Shown here: positions 43,208-51,683 of the stretch, piece after piece | Position numbering within the stretch: the first letter of the stretch is position 1 | Layout of the letters: each line of letters starts with the position of its first letter | Notes under the pieces: model-generated | What the model saw: the letters and a program-made list of their open reading frames with translations, nothing else | Database searches by the model: none | Told to the model about the DNA's origin: nothing | Program-made: the position numbers and the translations under genes | Assembly (NCBI GenBank): GCA_965214625.1 | Contig: OZ243962.1 | Location: 744,001 to 808,000 of the forward strand | DNA from: G965214625 sp965214625 | GTDB taxonomy: Bacteria; Pseudomonadota; Gammaproteobacteria; Arenicellales; Poriferihabitantaceae | DNA length: 64,000 nucleotides | Reading direction: 5' to 3'

Positions 43208-43704
43208 CAGATCACGTTCGTTGGGATATGTTGCGCAACATCCTCGGGCAACAACGACTTGATAAATTCGGTGGCCGGATCAAAGTGATGCACCAACAGG
43301 GATTCCTTCCACCACGGTTGCGTCGTGAAATCGACGAAGGTGGCCCCCAAAATCAACAGTGCCACGATCACGATGCCACGAACCAGGCCAAACAGCGTCC
43401 CGAGACTCCGGTCCACACCGGTAATTCCGGTGGCCGAAAATAACCGGGAAAGCAGATAGCTGATCATCGACATCACGATCAATACCACCACAAAAATAAG
43501 GGCAAAGGCGGCCACCACACGCAACTGCGGTTGATCGAGGTAGGATTCAAGATAATCCGCGCCCGGTACCGCATAGCGATAGGCTACCCAAAGCGCGACC
43601 AGCCAGGAAAACAGGGCCAACACTTCGCGGACAAGCCCTCTGAACATCCCCATCAGCAGGGAAATCAACAACACGGCCACAATCGCGATGTCAACCAGAC
43701 TCAT
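43207..43704 (-). CDS. cvpA: Colicin V production protein CvpA
   Basis: Inner-membrane protein of 165 residues with four hydrophobic segments. It begins DIAIVAVLLISLLMGMFRGL, includes the family motif GLVREVLALFSWLVALWVAY, and has GVDRSLGTLFGLVRGIVIV in the third segment. The molecular function is not settled; it is linked to colicin V export and to envelope integrity in enterobacteria. It is directly upstream of and coupled to purF. Confidence 0.92.
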   Translation of the reverse strand: MSLVDIAIVAVLLISLLMGMFRGLVREVLALFSWLVALWVAYRYAVPGADYLESYLDQPQLRVVAAFALIFVVVLIVMSMISYLLSRLFSATGITGVDRSLGTLFGLVRGIVIVALLILGATFVDFTTQPWWKESLLVHHFDPATEFIKSLLPEDVAQHIPTNVI

Positions 43705-43878
43705 CGCCAGAACTCAAGCACGACAAAAAGCAGGTCGGACGAATCGATGCGTGTGTTCGGGTTACCCATCAACCCGTCCAGAGCCCATTGATCGGTAGTC
43801 AGTGTCAATCAATGAAGAGACTTCATCGTCGCTGACAACTTGATATCGGGTAGCCATTTCAAATTCGTTCAAACAACC

Positions 43879-44502
43879 TCAGGAAGTCTGTGGGGTCACA
43901 TATCCCTTTTCCCCAGTCAACTGTTTTAACTGGTCACTGACCACATCTGCTTTTTCCCTTCCCTGATATGGGCCGAGCCATATCCGGGTCGCGGTACCAT
44001 TACCGGTTTCGAAGGTCGCGTGTTTCGGTGAAAACCCATTCTTGTTGAGTAGCCTGATCATTGTCTCGGCATTGACTGATTTGGCAAAAGTACCCACCTG
44101 AACCCGCCAGGTATCCTCGGCCACAGCGGCCGGTTTGGGGGTCACGATATCCTTGGAAGGCGTCTCATCGGGCGCATCGCGTGTCATCACCAATACCGTC
44201 TCAGCGGACTGCTTGTCTTGCTCAGGCGCACTCGGGGAAGGCGGATTCGATGTCTCTGATTTTCCCGAAGTCATATTGGCCGTCTCCTCATCAACAACAC
44301 TCAATGGCGCGACTTTTGATTGAAAAGTAACCTGCGTGTCATTTGTCACGGCCTGTTTTTCTACCGCCGCATCAATACTGAATCCCGGTTCCGTCAACAG
44401 CATCGAACTGATAACGACCGTCATTCCGACGATAATGACCGCACCCGTCAGCCGATGTGTCAGCCGATATTCAGGCTGTATTGCGCGTACACTTCTGCTC
44501 AT
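43879..44502 (-). CDS. SPOR-domain protein, DedD-like
   Basis: Bitopic membrane protein of 207 residues. It has a short cytoplasmic N-terminus, one membrane helix (TGAVIIVGMTVVISSMLL, about 19-36), a low-complexity periplasmic linker (about 45-130) and a C-terminal SPOR domain (WRVQVGTFAKSVNAETMIRL to about 205). SPOR domains bind denuded glycan at the division septum. The position between folC and cvpA is that of dedD in gammaproteobacteria, so the orthology is likely although linkers do not align. Confidence 0.87.
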   Translation of the reverse strand: MSRSVRAIQPEYRLTHRLTGAVIIVGMTVVISSMLLTEPGFSIDAAVEKQAVTNDTQVTFQSKVAPLSVVDEETANMTSGKSETSNPPSPSAPEQDKQSAETVLVMTRDAPDETPSKDIVTPKPAAVAEDTWRVQVGTFAKSVNAETMIRLLNKNGFSPKHATFETGNGTATRIWLGPYQGREKADVVSDQLKQLTGEKGYVTPQTS

Positions 44503-44563
44503 CAGTTATAGTACCAATGTTTTCTCGGACATCAACAGTCGACCACCCATTTGCCCACTCCGG

Positions 44564-45910
44564 TCAAGCGACCGCCTGCCGCTTCGGCCGACTGACGGGT
44601 ACGACACTGCTGATATGTGTTTTTTTTCGGAAGGCAATTATATCACCTACGGTATGAAATGAACCAAAGACAAGCACCCGATCATCCCTTGCGGTCTCCG
44701 CCATCGCGGCCAGATAACCCTGCACCGGATGGTCACACAGCACGGTCTGGACACCGTGATCTCCCTTTTTTAACTGCCCCTCCAGATCAAGGGCACTTTG
44801 CCCCCTGTCACCCGGCAGGCTGACCAGGTACCAGCGATCCACCATCTCCATCAACGGTTGGGTGATCTGCCGGACTGCCTTGTCCTCCAGAGCACCGAAT
44901 ACCGCCAACGTTCTGCCACCAGGGTGAGACAAACGGCGCAGGAATGTTGACAGTTCGTGCACAGACTGTTGATTATGAGCGACATCCATAATGACCTGGG
45001 GCGCCTCGCTAACGACCTGGCACCGACCTGTCAGTACAGCCTGGCCCAGCCCCCCGGGCAATGACGCCGGGGTCATCGCGGTGCGGCCGGCAGCAAGCGC
45101 CAGTGTGGCAATCACCCCGCCCAGATTCTGGACCTGGTGTCCTCCGTTAAACGGCACCTGAAGCGACTCAAACCGTCGCCAATCCGCCGCCAACCACGGC
45201 GACTCGCTACGCCAGTTGACCCCCATATCATCCTGATCAACCGTATAGTCCAGTCCATTTTGCAACAGCACCGCATTACGTTGACGGGCGGTGCTGACAA
45301 GGCTGTCAGGGGGGTGAGGGTCGGCGCAAACCACCCATCCATCGGGATTGATGATTCCGGCCTTTTCCCTGCCAATGGCCTCCCTGTCCCCACCCAGCCA
45401 TTGCTGATGATCCAGATCAATGGTGGTGATCAATGCAATGTCGTTCCCAATCATGTTTACCGCATCGAGCCGTCCCCCCATACCCACCTCCAAAATCGCG
45501 ATATCAACACGATACTGATTGAACAGCCACAGCGCACAGAGCGTGCCAAACTCGAAATAAGTCAATGGAATTTGTCTTCGGGCCTGTTCAATGTGGTGGA
45601 AACCCCGGCAAATTTCCTGTTCGCTCGCGGATTGGCCGTTAATCCGGATGCGTTCGTTGTACGACACCAGATGCGGAGAGGTATAGGCACCAGTGACCTT
45701 TCCAGCCATTCGATAGACCGCCTCGAGCATGCTGACCGAGGACCCCTTGCCATTGGTTCCCCCCACCGTGACCACAAAATCAGGTTGCACACCGTGCATC
45801 TGTTCCCAGATCATTCGAACACGGTCCAAAGACAGATCAACCGTACGATGATGCTGTTTTTGCGTGTATTCGACCCAATCATCCAGGGTGAAGCGGTCAA
45901 ACTGGGGCAT
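44564..45910 (-). CDS. folC: Bifunctional folylpolyglutamate/dihydrofolate synthase FolC
   Basis: Mur-ligase-like ATP enzyme of 448 residues that adds glutamate to dihydropteroate and folates. It has the P-loop VGGTNGKGSSVSMLEAV, then YTSPHLVSYNERIRING and FEFGTLCALWLF. Other family segments are EVGMGGRLDAVN and the C-terminal domain start MDVAHNQQSVHEL. Position between accD and the SPOR gene is conserved in gammaproteobacteria. Confidence 0.95.
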   Translation of the reverse strand: MPQFDRFTLDDWVEYTQKQHHRTVDLSLDRVRMIWEQMHGVQPDFVVTVGGTNGKGSSVSMLEAVYRMAGKVTGAYTSPHLVSYNERIRINGQSASEQEICRGFHHIEQARRQIPLTYFEFGTLCALWLFNQYRVDIAILEVGMGGRLDAVNMIGNDIALITTIDLDHQQWLGGDREAIGREKAGIINPDGWVVCADPHPPDSLVSTARQRNAVLLQNGLDYTVDQDDMGVNWRSESPWLAADWRRFESLQVPFNGGHQVQNLGGVIATLALAAGRTAMTPASLPGGLGQAVLTGRCQVVSEAPQVIMDVAHNQQSVHELSTFLRRLSHPGGRTLAVFGALEDKAVRQITQPLMEMVDRWYLVSLPGDRGQSALDLEGQLKKGDHGVQTVLCDHPVQGYLAAMAETARDDRVLVFGSFHTVGDIIAFRKKTHISSVVPVSRPKRQAVA

Positions 45911-45966
45911 CAGCGACTATCCATCGGCACAGACAACAAAGCTCATTCGCCCGACTGGGGTAACAA

Positions 45967-46875
45967 TTATTTCCCGGGCGGCAACTGATCGGCGTCGATC
46001 AACTCGCTTTCCGGCATCGGCGCACCAAACCCCATCTTGGAGATCAGCTGCGCCACTTCATTGCGCAAATTTCGTCGATCGAGAATCATGTCTATCGCCC
46101 CATGCTCCAATAAAAACTCCGCCCGTTGAAACCCTTCGGGCAGTGTTTCCCGGACCGTCTGCTCGATCACTCTGGGTCCGGCAAAGCCAACCAGTGCCTT
46201 GGGTTCGGCAACAATAATATCACCCAGCATCGCCAGGCTGGCGGACACACCGCCCATCGTCGGGTCGGTCAGAATCGAGATGAAGGGAATCGATTCGCGT
46301 CTCAATCGGGTGATCGCGGCCGTGGTTTTGGCCATCTGCATCAATGAAAACAGCGATTCCTGCATTCGGGCCCCTCCACTGGCGGAAAAACAGACGAAAG
46401 GCTGCTTGTGTTCCAGGCTATGGTTTACCGAGCGCACAAAACGTTCGCCGACCACGGATCCCATGGACCCACCCATGAACTTGAATTCAAATGCCGCCGC
46501 CGTAATCGCAATACCCTGCAATCGCCCACTAGCCGCCAATATCGCCTCGGTCGATCCACTGGATTTGCGTGCTTCGACCAGTCGATCCCGATATTTCTTC
46601 TGATCCTTGAATTTGAGTATATCCACCGGAAGAATGTTTTCCCCGATCCACTGGACCGGCGCTTCATCGAAAAAACTCAACAAGCGTTCCTTGGCACCGA
46701 GCCGCATATGGTTATTGCATTTCGGGCACACCTGAAGGCTGTGCTTGAGTTCCACGCCATACAGCACGGCCTGACAGGCCGTACATTTGTTCCAGAGACC
46801 TTGCGGCACGCCCCTGCGACCGATCTTGCTGCCTTTTTTTATTTTAGGCGGAAGTATTTTCTCGAACCAATTCAT
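45967..46875 (-). CDS. accD: Acetyl-CoA carboxylase carboxyltransferase beta subunit
   Basis: Carboxyltransferase subunit for malonyl-CoA synthesis, 302 residues. An N-terminal zinc ribbon with CxxC pairs (WNKCTACQAVLY ... VCPKCNNHM) precedes the crotonase-like core, which has GGSMGSVVGERF, FSASGGARMQESLFSLMQM and DPTMGGVSASLAMLGD. Its start overlaps the trpF stop by 4 bases (ATGA), so the two are coupled. Confidence 0.97.
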   Translation of the reverse strand: MNWFEKILPPKIKKGSKIGRRGVPQGLWNKCTACQAVLYGVELKHSLQVCPKCNNHMRLGAKERLLSFFDEAPVQWIGENILPVDILKFKDQKKYRDRLVEARKSSGSTEAILAASGRLQGIAITAAAFEFKFMGGSMGSVVGERFVRSVNHSLEHKQPFVCFSASGGARMQESLFSLMQMAKTTAAITRLRRESIPFISILTDPTMGGVSASLAMLGDIIVAEPKALVGFAGPRVIEQTVRETLPEGFQRAEFLLEHGAIDMILDRRNLRNEVAQLISKMGFGAPMPESELIDADQLPPGK

Positions 46876-47522
46876 CTCGATCGCAACGGTGAGGACGCCT
46901 CTTCAGAAACATGATTCAGGACCGTACGACAAAACGCCCGGATTTTCAGCGGGTCTTTGACCTGTTCGGTCTCGACACCACTGCTCACATCCACCGCATA
47001 GGGGGTAGTCAGCGTGATCGCCTGACCGACATTCTCCGCTGTCAGCCCGCCGGCCAGAATCACCGGCTTGCATCCGCCATATCGGGCCCGCTGCCAGTCA
47101 AAGGGCTGTCCGGTCCCACCATAATGGTCCGGTACATGGGTATCGAGCAACAGGGCGCTTGCATCCGCATAATCCCGTTCCACCTGTCGCAGATCGGTCG
47201 TCTGCGACACCCGGACTCCCTTAATATAGGGCAAACCGAAACTGGCACAGAACCCGGGTGACTCTTCCCCATGATACTGCAGCGCATTGAGCGGCACTTG
47301 CTTGAGAATGGCCCGCACATAGTCTGCGTCCGGATTGACCATGACGCCCACCCGAGTCACGAAGGGAGCCATCCCGTGACAGATCGCTGCCGCCTGCTCG
47401 ATTGTCAGATGTCTCGGGCTCGGCGCATAAAACACCAACCCGAGTGCATGGGCGCCTGCCTCAATAGCCACCGACGCCATCTCCTTGTCAGCAATCCCAC
47501 AAATTTTAATTTTGACTGTCAA
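46872..47522 (-). CDS. trpF: Phosphoribosylanthranilate isomerase
   Basis: TIM-barrel isomerase of tryptophan synthesis, 216 residues: VKIKICGIADKEMASVAIEA with the catalytic Cys, PLNALQYHGEE, ALLLDTHVPDHYGGTGQPFD, ILAGGLTAENV and DVSSGVETEQVKDPLKI. The start is a TTG at 47522: an in-frame TGA lies two codons before it and no ATG fits. A nearby ATG is in another frame and hits a stop at once. It overlaps accD by 4 bases and follows truA by 30 bases. trpB and trpA are 23 kb away. Confidence 0.94.
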   Translation of the reverse strand: MTVKIKICGIADKEMASVAIEAGAHALGLVFYAPSPRHLTIEQAAAICHGMAPFVTRVGVMVNPDADYVRAILKQVPLNALQYHGEESPGFCASFGLPYIKGVRVSQTTDLRQVERDYADASALLLDTHVPDHYGGTGQPFDWQRARYGGCKPVILAGGLTAENVGQAITLTTPYAVDVSSGVETEQVKDPLKIRAFCRTVLNHVSEEASSPLRSR

Positions 47523-47552
47523 CCTTCATATCATCCGGGAACTGATCATATT

Positions 47553-48353
47553 CTACCAAAACCGGCAGGCCGCCGGTGCAGGTGGAAGCAGATACTTCCC
47601 GTCATAACGCACCGCAACGAAATACAATCCATCGGCCGCTGCCGTCACGCCTGCGTGGGTTCGCTGACGGGCGGACAATACCTCACCTGCCCACTCAATG
47701 GTTTCCAGTCGTTCGCCGATACGCATCAACACACCGGCAATATTCCTCACCATATGATGCAAAAACCCGTCCGCCACCACATCCATCCAGACCCACTCGC
47801 CTGACCGATTCACCTCCAGGATGCGCACATCCTTCACCGGATTGCGTGATTGGCAACTTGTGGCCCGAAATGCACTGAAGTCATGCCGCCCGCGCAAATG
47901 CCGGGCGGCCCGCTGCATTAATTCGACATCCAGTTGCACCGGATGCCAGGTGACGCGGCCGCTGAGATAGGACGGGGCGACCGGTCGATTGAGGATCACG
48001 TAGCGATAGGTTCTTTCCAGTGCCGAGAATCGGGCATGAAAATGCGATGCGACCGGTTGTGTCCAAAGGAGGGAAATATCATTCGGAAGATACCGGTTGG
48101 TTCCCCTTAGCCACTGGTGGGGCTGACGCTGGCAAGTCGTATCAAAATGCACCATCTGTCCAAGCCCGTGCACCCCGGTATCGGTACGGCCCGCCGACAC
48201 CACCGCAATGTCCTCGTCGGCCACCCGTGAAAGCGCCTTTTCCACTTCCGCCTGTACCGTCTTTGTGTGGGCCTGTCTTTGCCACCCACAATAGCGCAAC
48301 CCGCAATATTCAATACATGCGGCAAACCGTTTGGGCGGCGAAGGCTCCTTCAT
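47553..48353 (-). CDS. truA: tRNA pseudouridine(38-40) synthase TruA
   Basis: Modifies uridines in the tRNA anticodon stem. The 266 residues include the start strand FAACIEYCGLRYCGWQRQ, the catalytic aspartate in SAGRTDTGVHGLGQMVHFD, RTYRYVILNR, and HDFSAFRATSCQSRNPVK. The C-terminal DGFLHHMVRNIAGVLMRIG is the usual dimer and substrate segment. It is the first gene of the truA-trpF-accD-folC run. Confidence 0.96.
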   Translation of the reverse strand: MKEPSPPKRFAACIEYCGLRYCGWQRQAHTKTVQAEVEKALSRVADEDIAVVSAGRTDTGVHGLGQMVHFDTTCQRQPHQWLRGTNRYLPNDISLLWTQPVASHFHARFSALERTYRYVILNRPVAPSYLSGRVTWHPVQLDVELMQRAARHLRGRHDFSAFRATSCQSRNPVKDVRILEVNRSGEWVWMDVVADGFLHHMVRNIAGVLMRIGERLETIEWAGEVLSARQRTHAGVTAAADGLYFVAVRYDGKYLLPPAPAACRFW

Positions 48354-48378
48354 CGGATGACCGGACTGTCACCGGCAC

Positions 48379-48975
48379 TTAAACGGACCGACGATCCTGG
48401 AAGGCCTGGTTCAAAGTGCCAGGATCCATATATTCCAGTTCACCACCCATCGGAAGCCCTCTTGCCAATCGCGTTACTGTCACCTCTTTACGCTGCAGCA
48501 AATCAAGCAAAAAATCCGCCGTCGCCTGCCCCTCGACGGTCAAATTGGTCGCCAGGATCACTTCCTGAATGGTTTCCCGTTCTATCAGCGCTAACAATTG
48601 ACGAACCCCCAAGGACTCCGGCCCGATGTCATCCAGGGGTGAAAGATGCCCCATCAGGACAAAATACATCCCCCGATAAACAGCCGCCTGTTCAATGGCT
48701 TCATGGTCTGCTGGGGTTTCGACGACACACAACTGGTTCGGGTCCCTGCTGCGCGAAGCACAAATCGAACACAACTCCAGCTCACTGAAATTATTGCAGC
48801 GAATACAATGCGTGACCTTGGCCAATGCATTGCTGATCGCATCGCTGATTTGACGTGCACCGTCTCTGTCCCTTTCCAACAGATGGAAAGCCATGCGCTG
48901 GGCCGACTTCGGTCCGATACCGGGCAGGCGTTGCAGTGCCGCCCTCAATGCCTCCACCGAACGGGGGTCGCTCAT
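48379..48975 (-). CDS. recR: Recombination protein RecR
   Basis: Recombinational repair mediator that works with RecF and RecO. The 198 residues have the helix-hairpin-helix LQRLPGIGPKSAQRMAF, a zinc finger (C57, C60, C69, C72 in HCIRCNNFSELELCSICAS), and a Toprim domain (LCVVETPADHEAIEQ, ILATNLTVEGQATADFL). It follows ybaB by a few bases in the order dnaX-ybaB-recR, conserved across many bacteria. The last part, LARGLPMGGELEYMDPGTLNQ, is standard. Confidence 0.97.
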   Translation of the reverse strand: MSDPRSVEALRAALQRLPGIGPKSAQRMAFHLLERDRDGARQISDAISNALAKVTHCIRCNNFSELELCSICASRSRDPNQLCVVETPADHEAIEQAAVYRGMYFVLMGHLSPLDDIGPESLGVRQLLALIERETIQEVILATNLTVEGQATADFLLDLLQRKEVTVTRLARGLPMGGELEYMDPGTLNQAFQDRRSV

Positions 48976-48978
48976 CGG

Positions 48979-49299
48979 CTAAAACGGCAGCTTCAGACCC
49001 GGGATATTCAACCCGGTCGTCAGGCCGCCCATTTTTTGCTCGGTCGCTGACTCAACCTTGCGCACGGCATCATTGATCGCAGCGGCAATCAGGTCTTCCA
49101 GTATCTCCTTGTCGTCTGACATCAAGGCGGTGTCAATCGTCACTTTTCTGACATCATGCCGGCACGTCATCACGACCTCGACCATACCCGCACCGGACTG
49201 GCCATGCACTTCGATGTTGGCGAGTTCTTGCTGTGCCTTTTGCATGTTCTCCTGCATCGCCTGTGCCTGTTTCATCAGGTTACCCAATCCACCTTTCAT
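48979..49299 (-). CDS. ybaB: Nucleoid-associated protein YbaB/EbfC
   Basis: Small DNA-binding dimer of 106 residues when started at 49299: MKGGLGNLMKQAQAMQENMQ, then ELANIEVHGQSGAGMVEVVM and the C-terminal helix DLIAAAINDAVRKVE. AGG lies 8 bases before this ATG, and homologues begin at this MKGGLGNLMKQ; the open frame extends to 49335. It lies between dnaX and recR, the family's usual place. Confidence 0.93.
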   Translation of the reverse strand: MKGGLGNLMKQAQAMQENMQKAQQELANIEVHGQSGAGMVEVVMTCRHDVRKVTIDTALMSDDKEILEDLIAAAINDAVRKVESATEQKMGGLTTGLNIPGLKLPF

Positions 49300-49400
49300 C
49301 TCGAACCTCGTATTTTCACTTGCTGTTTTTTTCAAGCAGATCCCACCACCACCCGTTCACGGTACGGACCCAAATCATGCGACCGAATTCTGCCTTTGGG

Positions 49401-51149
49401 TCAGGCCTCAGGGGGCCTGATGGAATCACTGACGATTTCCGCATCAAATTGATCGACCAATGCCTGCACAGTCGGATCATGCATAAAGGCCTGACGCGCA
49501 CTGGCCAACCTTTGACGCTGTTCACGTTCCTTTCTTTCAGAGGGGGTTTCCGTCCGGATCGCTTTTTCCGTCTCGGTCACCACGTTAAACGTCACTTCCA
49601 GGTCCAGTTGTTCGCGACAGTACCTTTCTATTTTGCTTATCCTTTCCCGATTCAACAAAAAACGGTTGCCCGTCGCCAAACTCAGGTCAAGCGTCTTCGT
49701 TTTCTGCGCAACCGATCTGGGTACCAGATGCATCAGCAGTTCCTTCGACAAACCGTTGAGTCCGCAGTGTTCCACAAAATCATGCCAGCCTTCCCGCTCG
49801 GCAATACCCTGAAGGGACCATTTTTTGCCACCACCGGGCGGGACAGCGGGTTGCCCGGCAATCCCCCCGTCCCTCCCTTGGGTCACCTCACTTTGACCGG
49901 CCATGTCTCCTTCTTGCATCGACAGCATCGTTTCGTCATTGGCCTCACCACGGTCGGCCACCTCCACGGACGCCGTTTCGTGCGGGGTCATGGTGCGGGC
50001 TGTTCCCCGGTCCCCGGCCACCCTCTTGGATAGTGCCGCTCCAGACGGACGGGGCCCGTCCTCCCTGGCTGGTTGAAAGGCAATCATTCTCAGGATTGCC
50101 ATTTCAAAACCGGTTCGTGGATCAGGGGCCAGCGGCAGATCCTTTTTCGACATCAGACCGATTTGATAGTAAAGCTGCAGTGTTTCCGCTTCACAGCTTT
50201 CCGACAGTGAATTCAACCTGACCGAATCGATCCCTTTCCATTCAACCGCTTCCGGGCTGACCTGAAAAAGGGAAATATTGTGTATCAGGGTCAACAGTTC
50301 ATCGAGTGCCGTGTTGAACTCGACCGAGCGCAGCGCCATTTCGGCAATGGTGTCCAGGCAAGCCCTTGGTTGGGATGCGTTGAGTTGTTCAAACAACTGG
50401 AAGATGTAGTGATCATCAATCATGCCAAGCATCGCCCGGACCTGTTCGGATTTCACTTTCTGATCCCCAAACGCAATCGCCTGGTCCAGCAGGCTTAACG
50501 CATCCCGCACACTCCCGTTGGCAGAACGTGACAGGACGAGCAGCGCTTCGCGGTCATAGCTCAATTGCTCCGCCTGCAAGATAGTCTCCAGCTGACGGGT
50601 CAGTTGACCGATCTCCATTGAACGCAAGTTAAACTGGATACACCGGGATAAAATCGTGGTCGGAAGCTTTTGCGGATCCGTGGTAGCCAACAGGAACTTG
50701 ACATGCTCAGGTGGTTCCTCCAATGTTTTCAACAACGCATTGAAACTGTGGATGGAAAGCATGTGCACTTCGTCGATCAGGTAGATTTTGCATCGACCCT
50801 GTGTGGGCGTATACTGAACGTTATCCAGTAATTCGCGGGTATCATCGACCTTGGTTCGAGAGGCCGCATCCACCTCGATCAAATCGATAAAATTGCCCCG
50901 ATCGACACTCTGGCAGGCGTTGCACTGACCACAGGGTGTCGCACTGACACCACGCTCACAGTTCAGCGCCTTGGCAAAAATACGTGCCAGGGTGGTTTTG
51001 CCGACCCCCCGTGTTCCGGAAAACAAAAATGCGTGATGAACCCGCTGATTGTTCAACGCATTGGATAACGCGGACACGACATGCTCCTGTCCGATGACCT
51101 GCTCAAACGTCCGTGGGCGCCATTTACGGGCCAGTGCCTGATAACTCAT
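49401..51149 (-). CDS. dnaX: DNA polymerase III tau/gamma subunit DnaX
   Basis: Clamp-loader subunit of 582 residues. The N-terminal AAA+ part starts YQALARKWRPRTFEQVIGQE and carries Walker A GTRGVGKTTLARIF. A zinc module (CERGVSATPCGQCNACQ), Walker B LIDEVHMLS and the sensor LLATTDPQKLP follow. A variable linker with Gly/Glu-rich sequence (about 375-450) precedes a C-terminal tau-like domain. I did not find an obvious A-run slippery site, so I cannot say whether gamma is made by frameshifting. The SRP RNA gene lies about 240 bases upstream on the same strand. Confidence 0.96.
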   Translation of the reverse strand: MSYQALARKWRPRTFEQVIGQEHVVSALSNALNNQRVHHAFLFSGTRGVGKTTLARIFAKALNCERGVSATPCGQCNACQSVDRGNFIDLIEVDAASRTKVDDTRELLDNVQYTPTQGRCKIYLIDEVHMLSIHSFNALLKTLEEPPEHVKFLLATTDPQKLPTTILSRCIQFNLRSMEIGQLTRQLETILQAEQLSYDREALLVLSRSANGSVRDALSLLDQAIAFGDQKVKSEQVRAMLGMIDDHYIFQLFEQLNASQPRACLDTIAEMALRSVEFNTALDELLTLIHNISLFQVSPEAVEWKGIDSVRLNSLSESCEAETLQLYYQIGLMSKKDLPLAPDPRTGFEMAILRMIAFQPAREDGPRPSGAALSKRVAGDRGTARTMTPHETASVEVADRGEANDETMLSMQEGDMAGQSEVTQGRDGGIAGQPAVPPGGGKKWSLQGIAEREGWHDFVEHCGLNGLSKELLMHLVPRSVAQKTKTLDLSLATGNRFLLNRERISKIERYCREQLDLEVTFNVVTETEKAIRTETPSERKEREQRQRLASARQAFMHDPTVQALVDQFDAEIVSDSIRPPEA

Positions 51150-51385
51150 CGGGAAGCTGAACAGCTCATCACATTACATTATTGTCAATTTTGCTCGTTA
51201 TATCGTCGACTCCAATCCGAGCCGGTCTCCCGTGTCCTGCCAACAGACGGTACCGCTCAACAGCACGTTGCGACATGTGACGGTGCGGGGTTAACCGCAC
51301 AGACCGACTCCGGATAACCCGATCCGGTTCAGCAATGCCAACCTGCTTTTGTACGGTCACCTTTCGGTGATTGGGTGGCGGATCC

Positions 51386-51481
51386 AGAGAGCCTGACCCC
51401 GATACCCGAATGTGTTGCTGCGGCTGCTTCCTTCCGGACCTGACCGGGTTCACAACCTATCGTCACCAAGGAGACCCTCTT
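51386..51481 (-). ncRNA. ffs: Small signal recognition particle RNA (4.5S RNA)
   Basis: On the minus strand the SRP core reads GGTCAGGTCCGGAAGGAAGC followed by AGCCGC. This is the conserved Ffh-binding internal loop and GGAA tetraloop of bacterial 4.5S RNA. The flanks pair (AGAG near the 5' end with CTCT near the 3' end), giving a hairpin of roughly 95 nucleotides. Ends are estimated to within a few bases. The RNA pairs with Ffh to target membrane proteins. Location upstream of dnaX is common in gammaproteobacteria. A possible -10 box TACAAT lies at 51518-51523 (minus). Confidence 0.93.
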
Positions 51482-51683
51482 TCACCGCCATAGACTGTCG
51501 ACAGACCTGTTGCGGGTATTGTATGAAAAATCCATCGCATCGGGAACCCAAATTGAATAAAAGCCACCCAATACCAGATCGCAATGCCTCGCCATGATCA
51601 CTTTTCCCTCGACCTCATCGCAACGGAGCAGACGCGTTGTTTTTTAGTGATATCATTAACAGCGGTCGATCCAAAAAAACCGG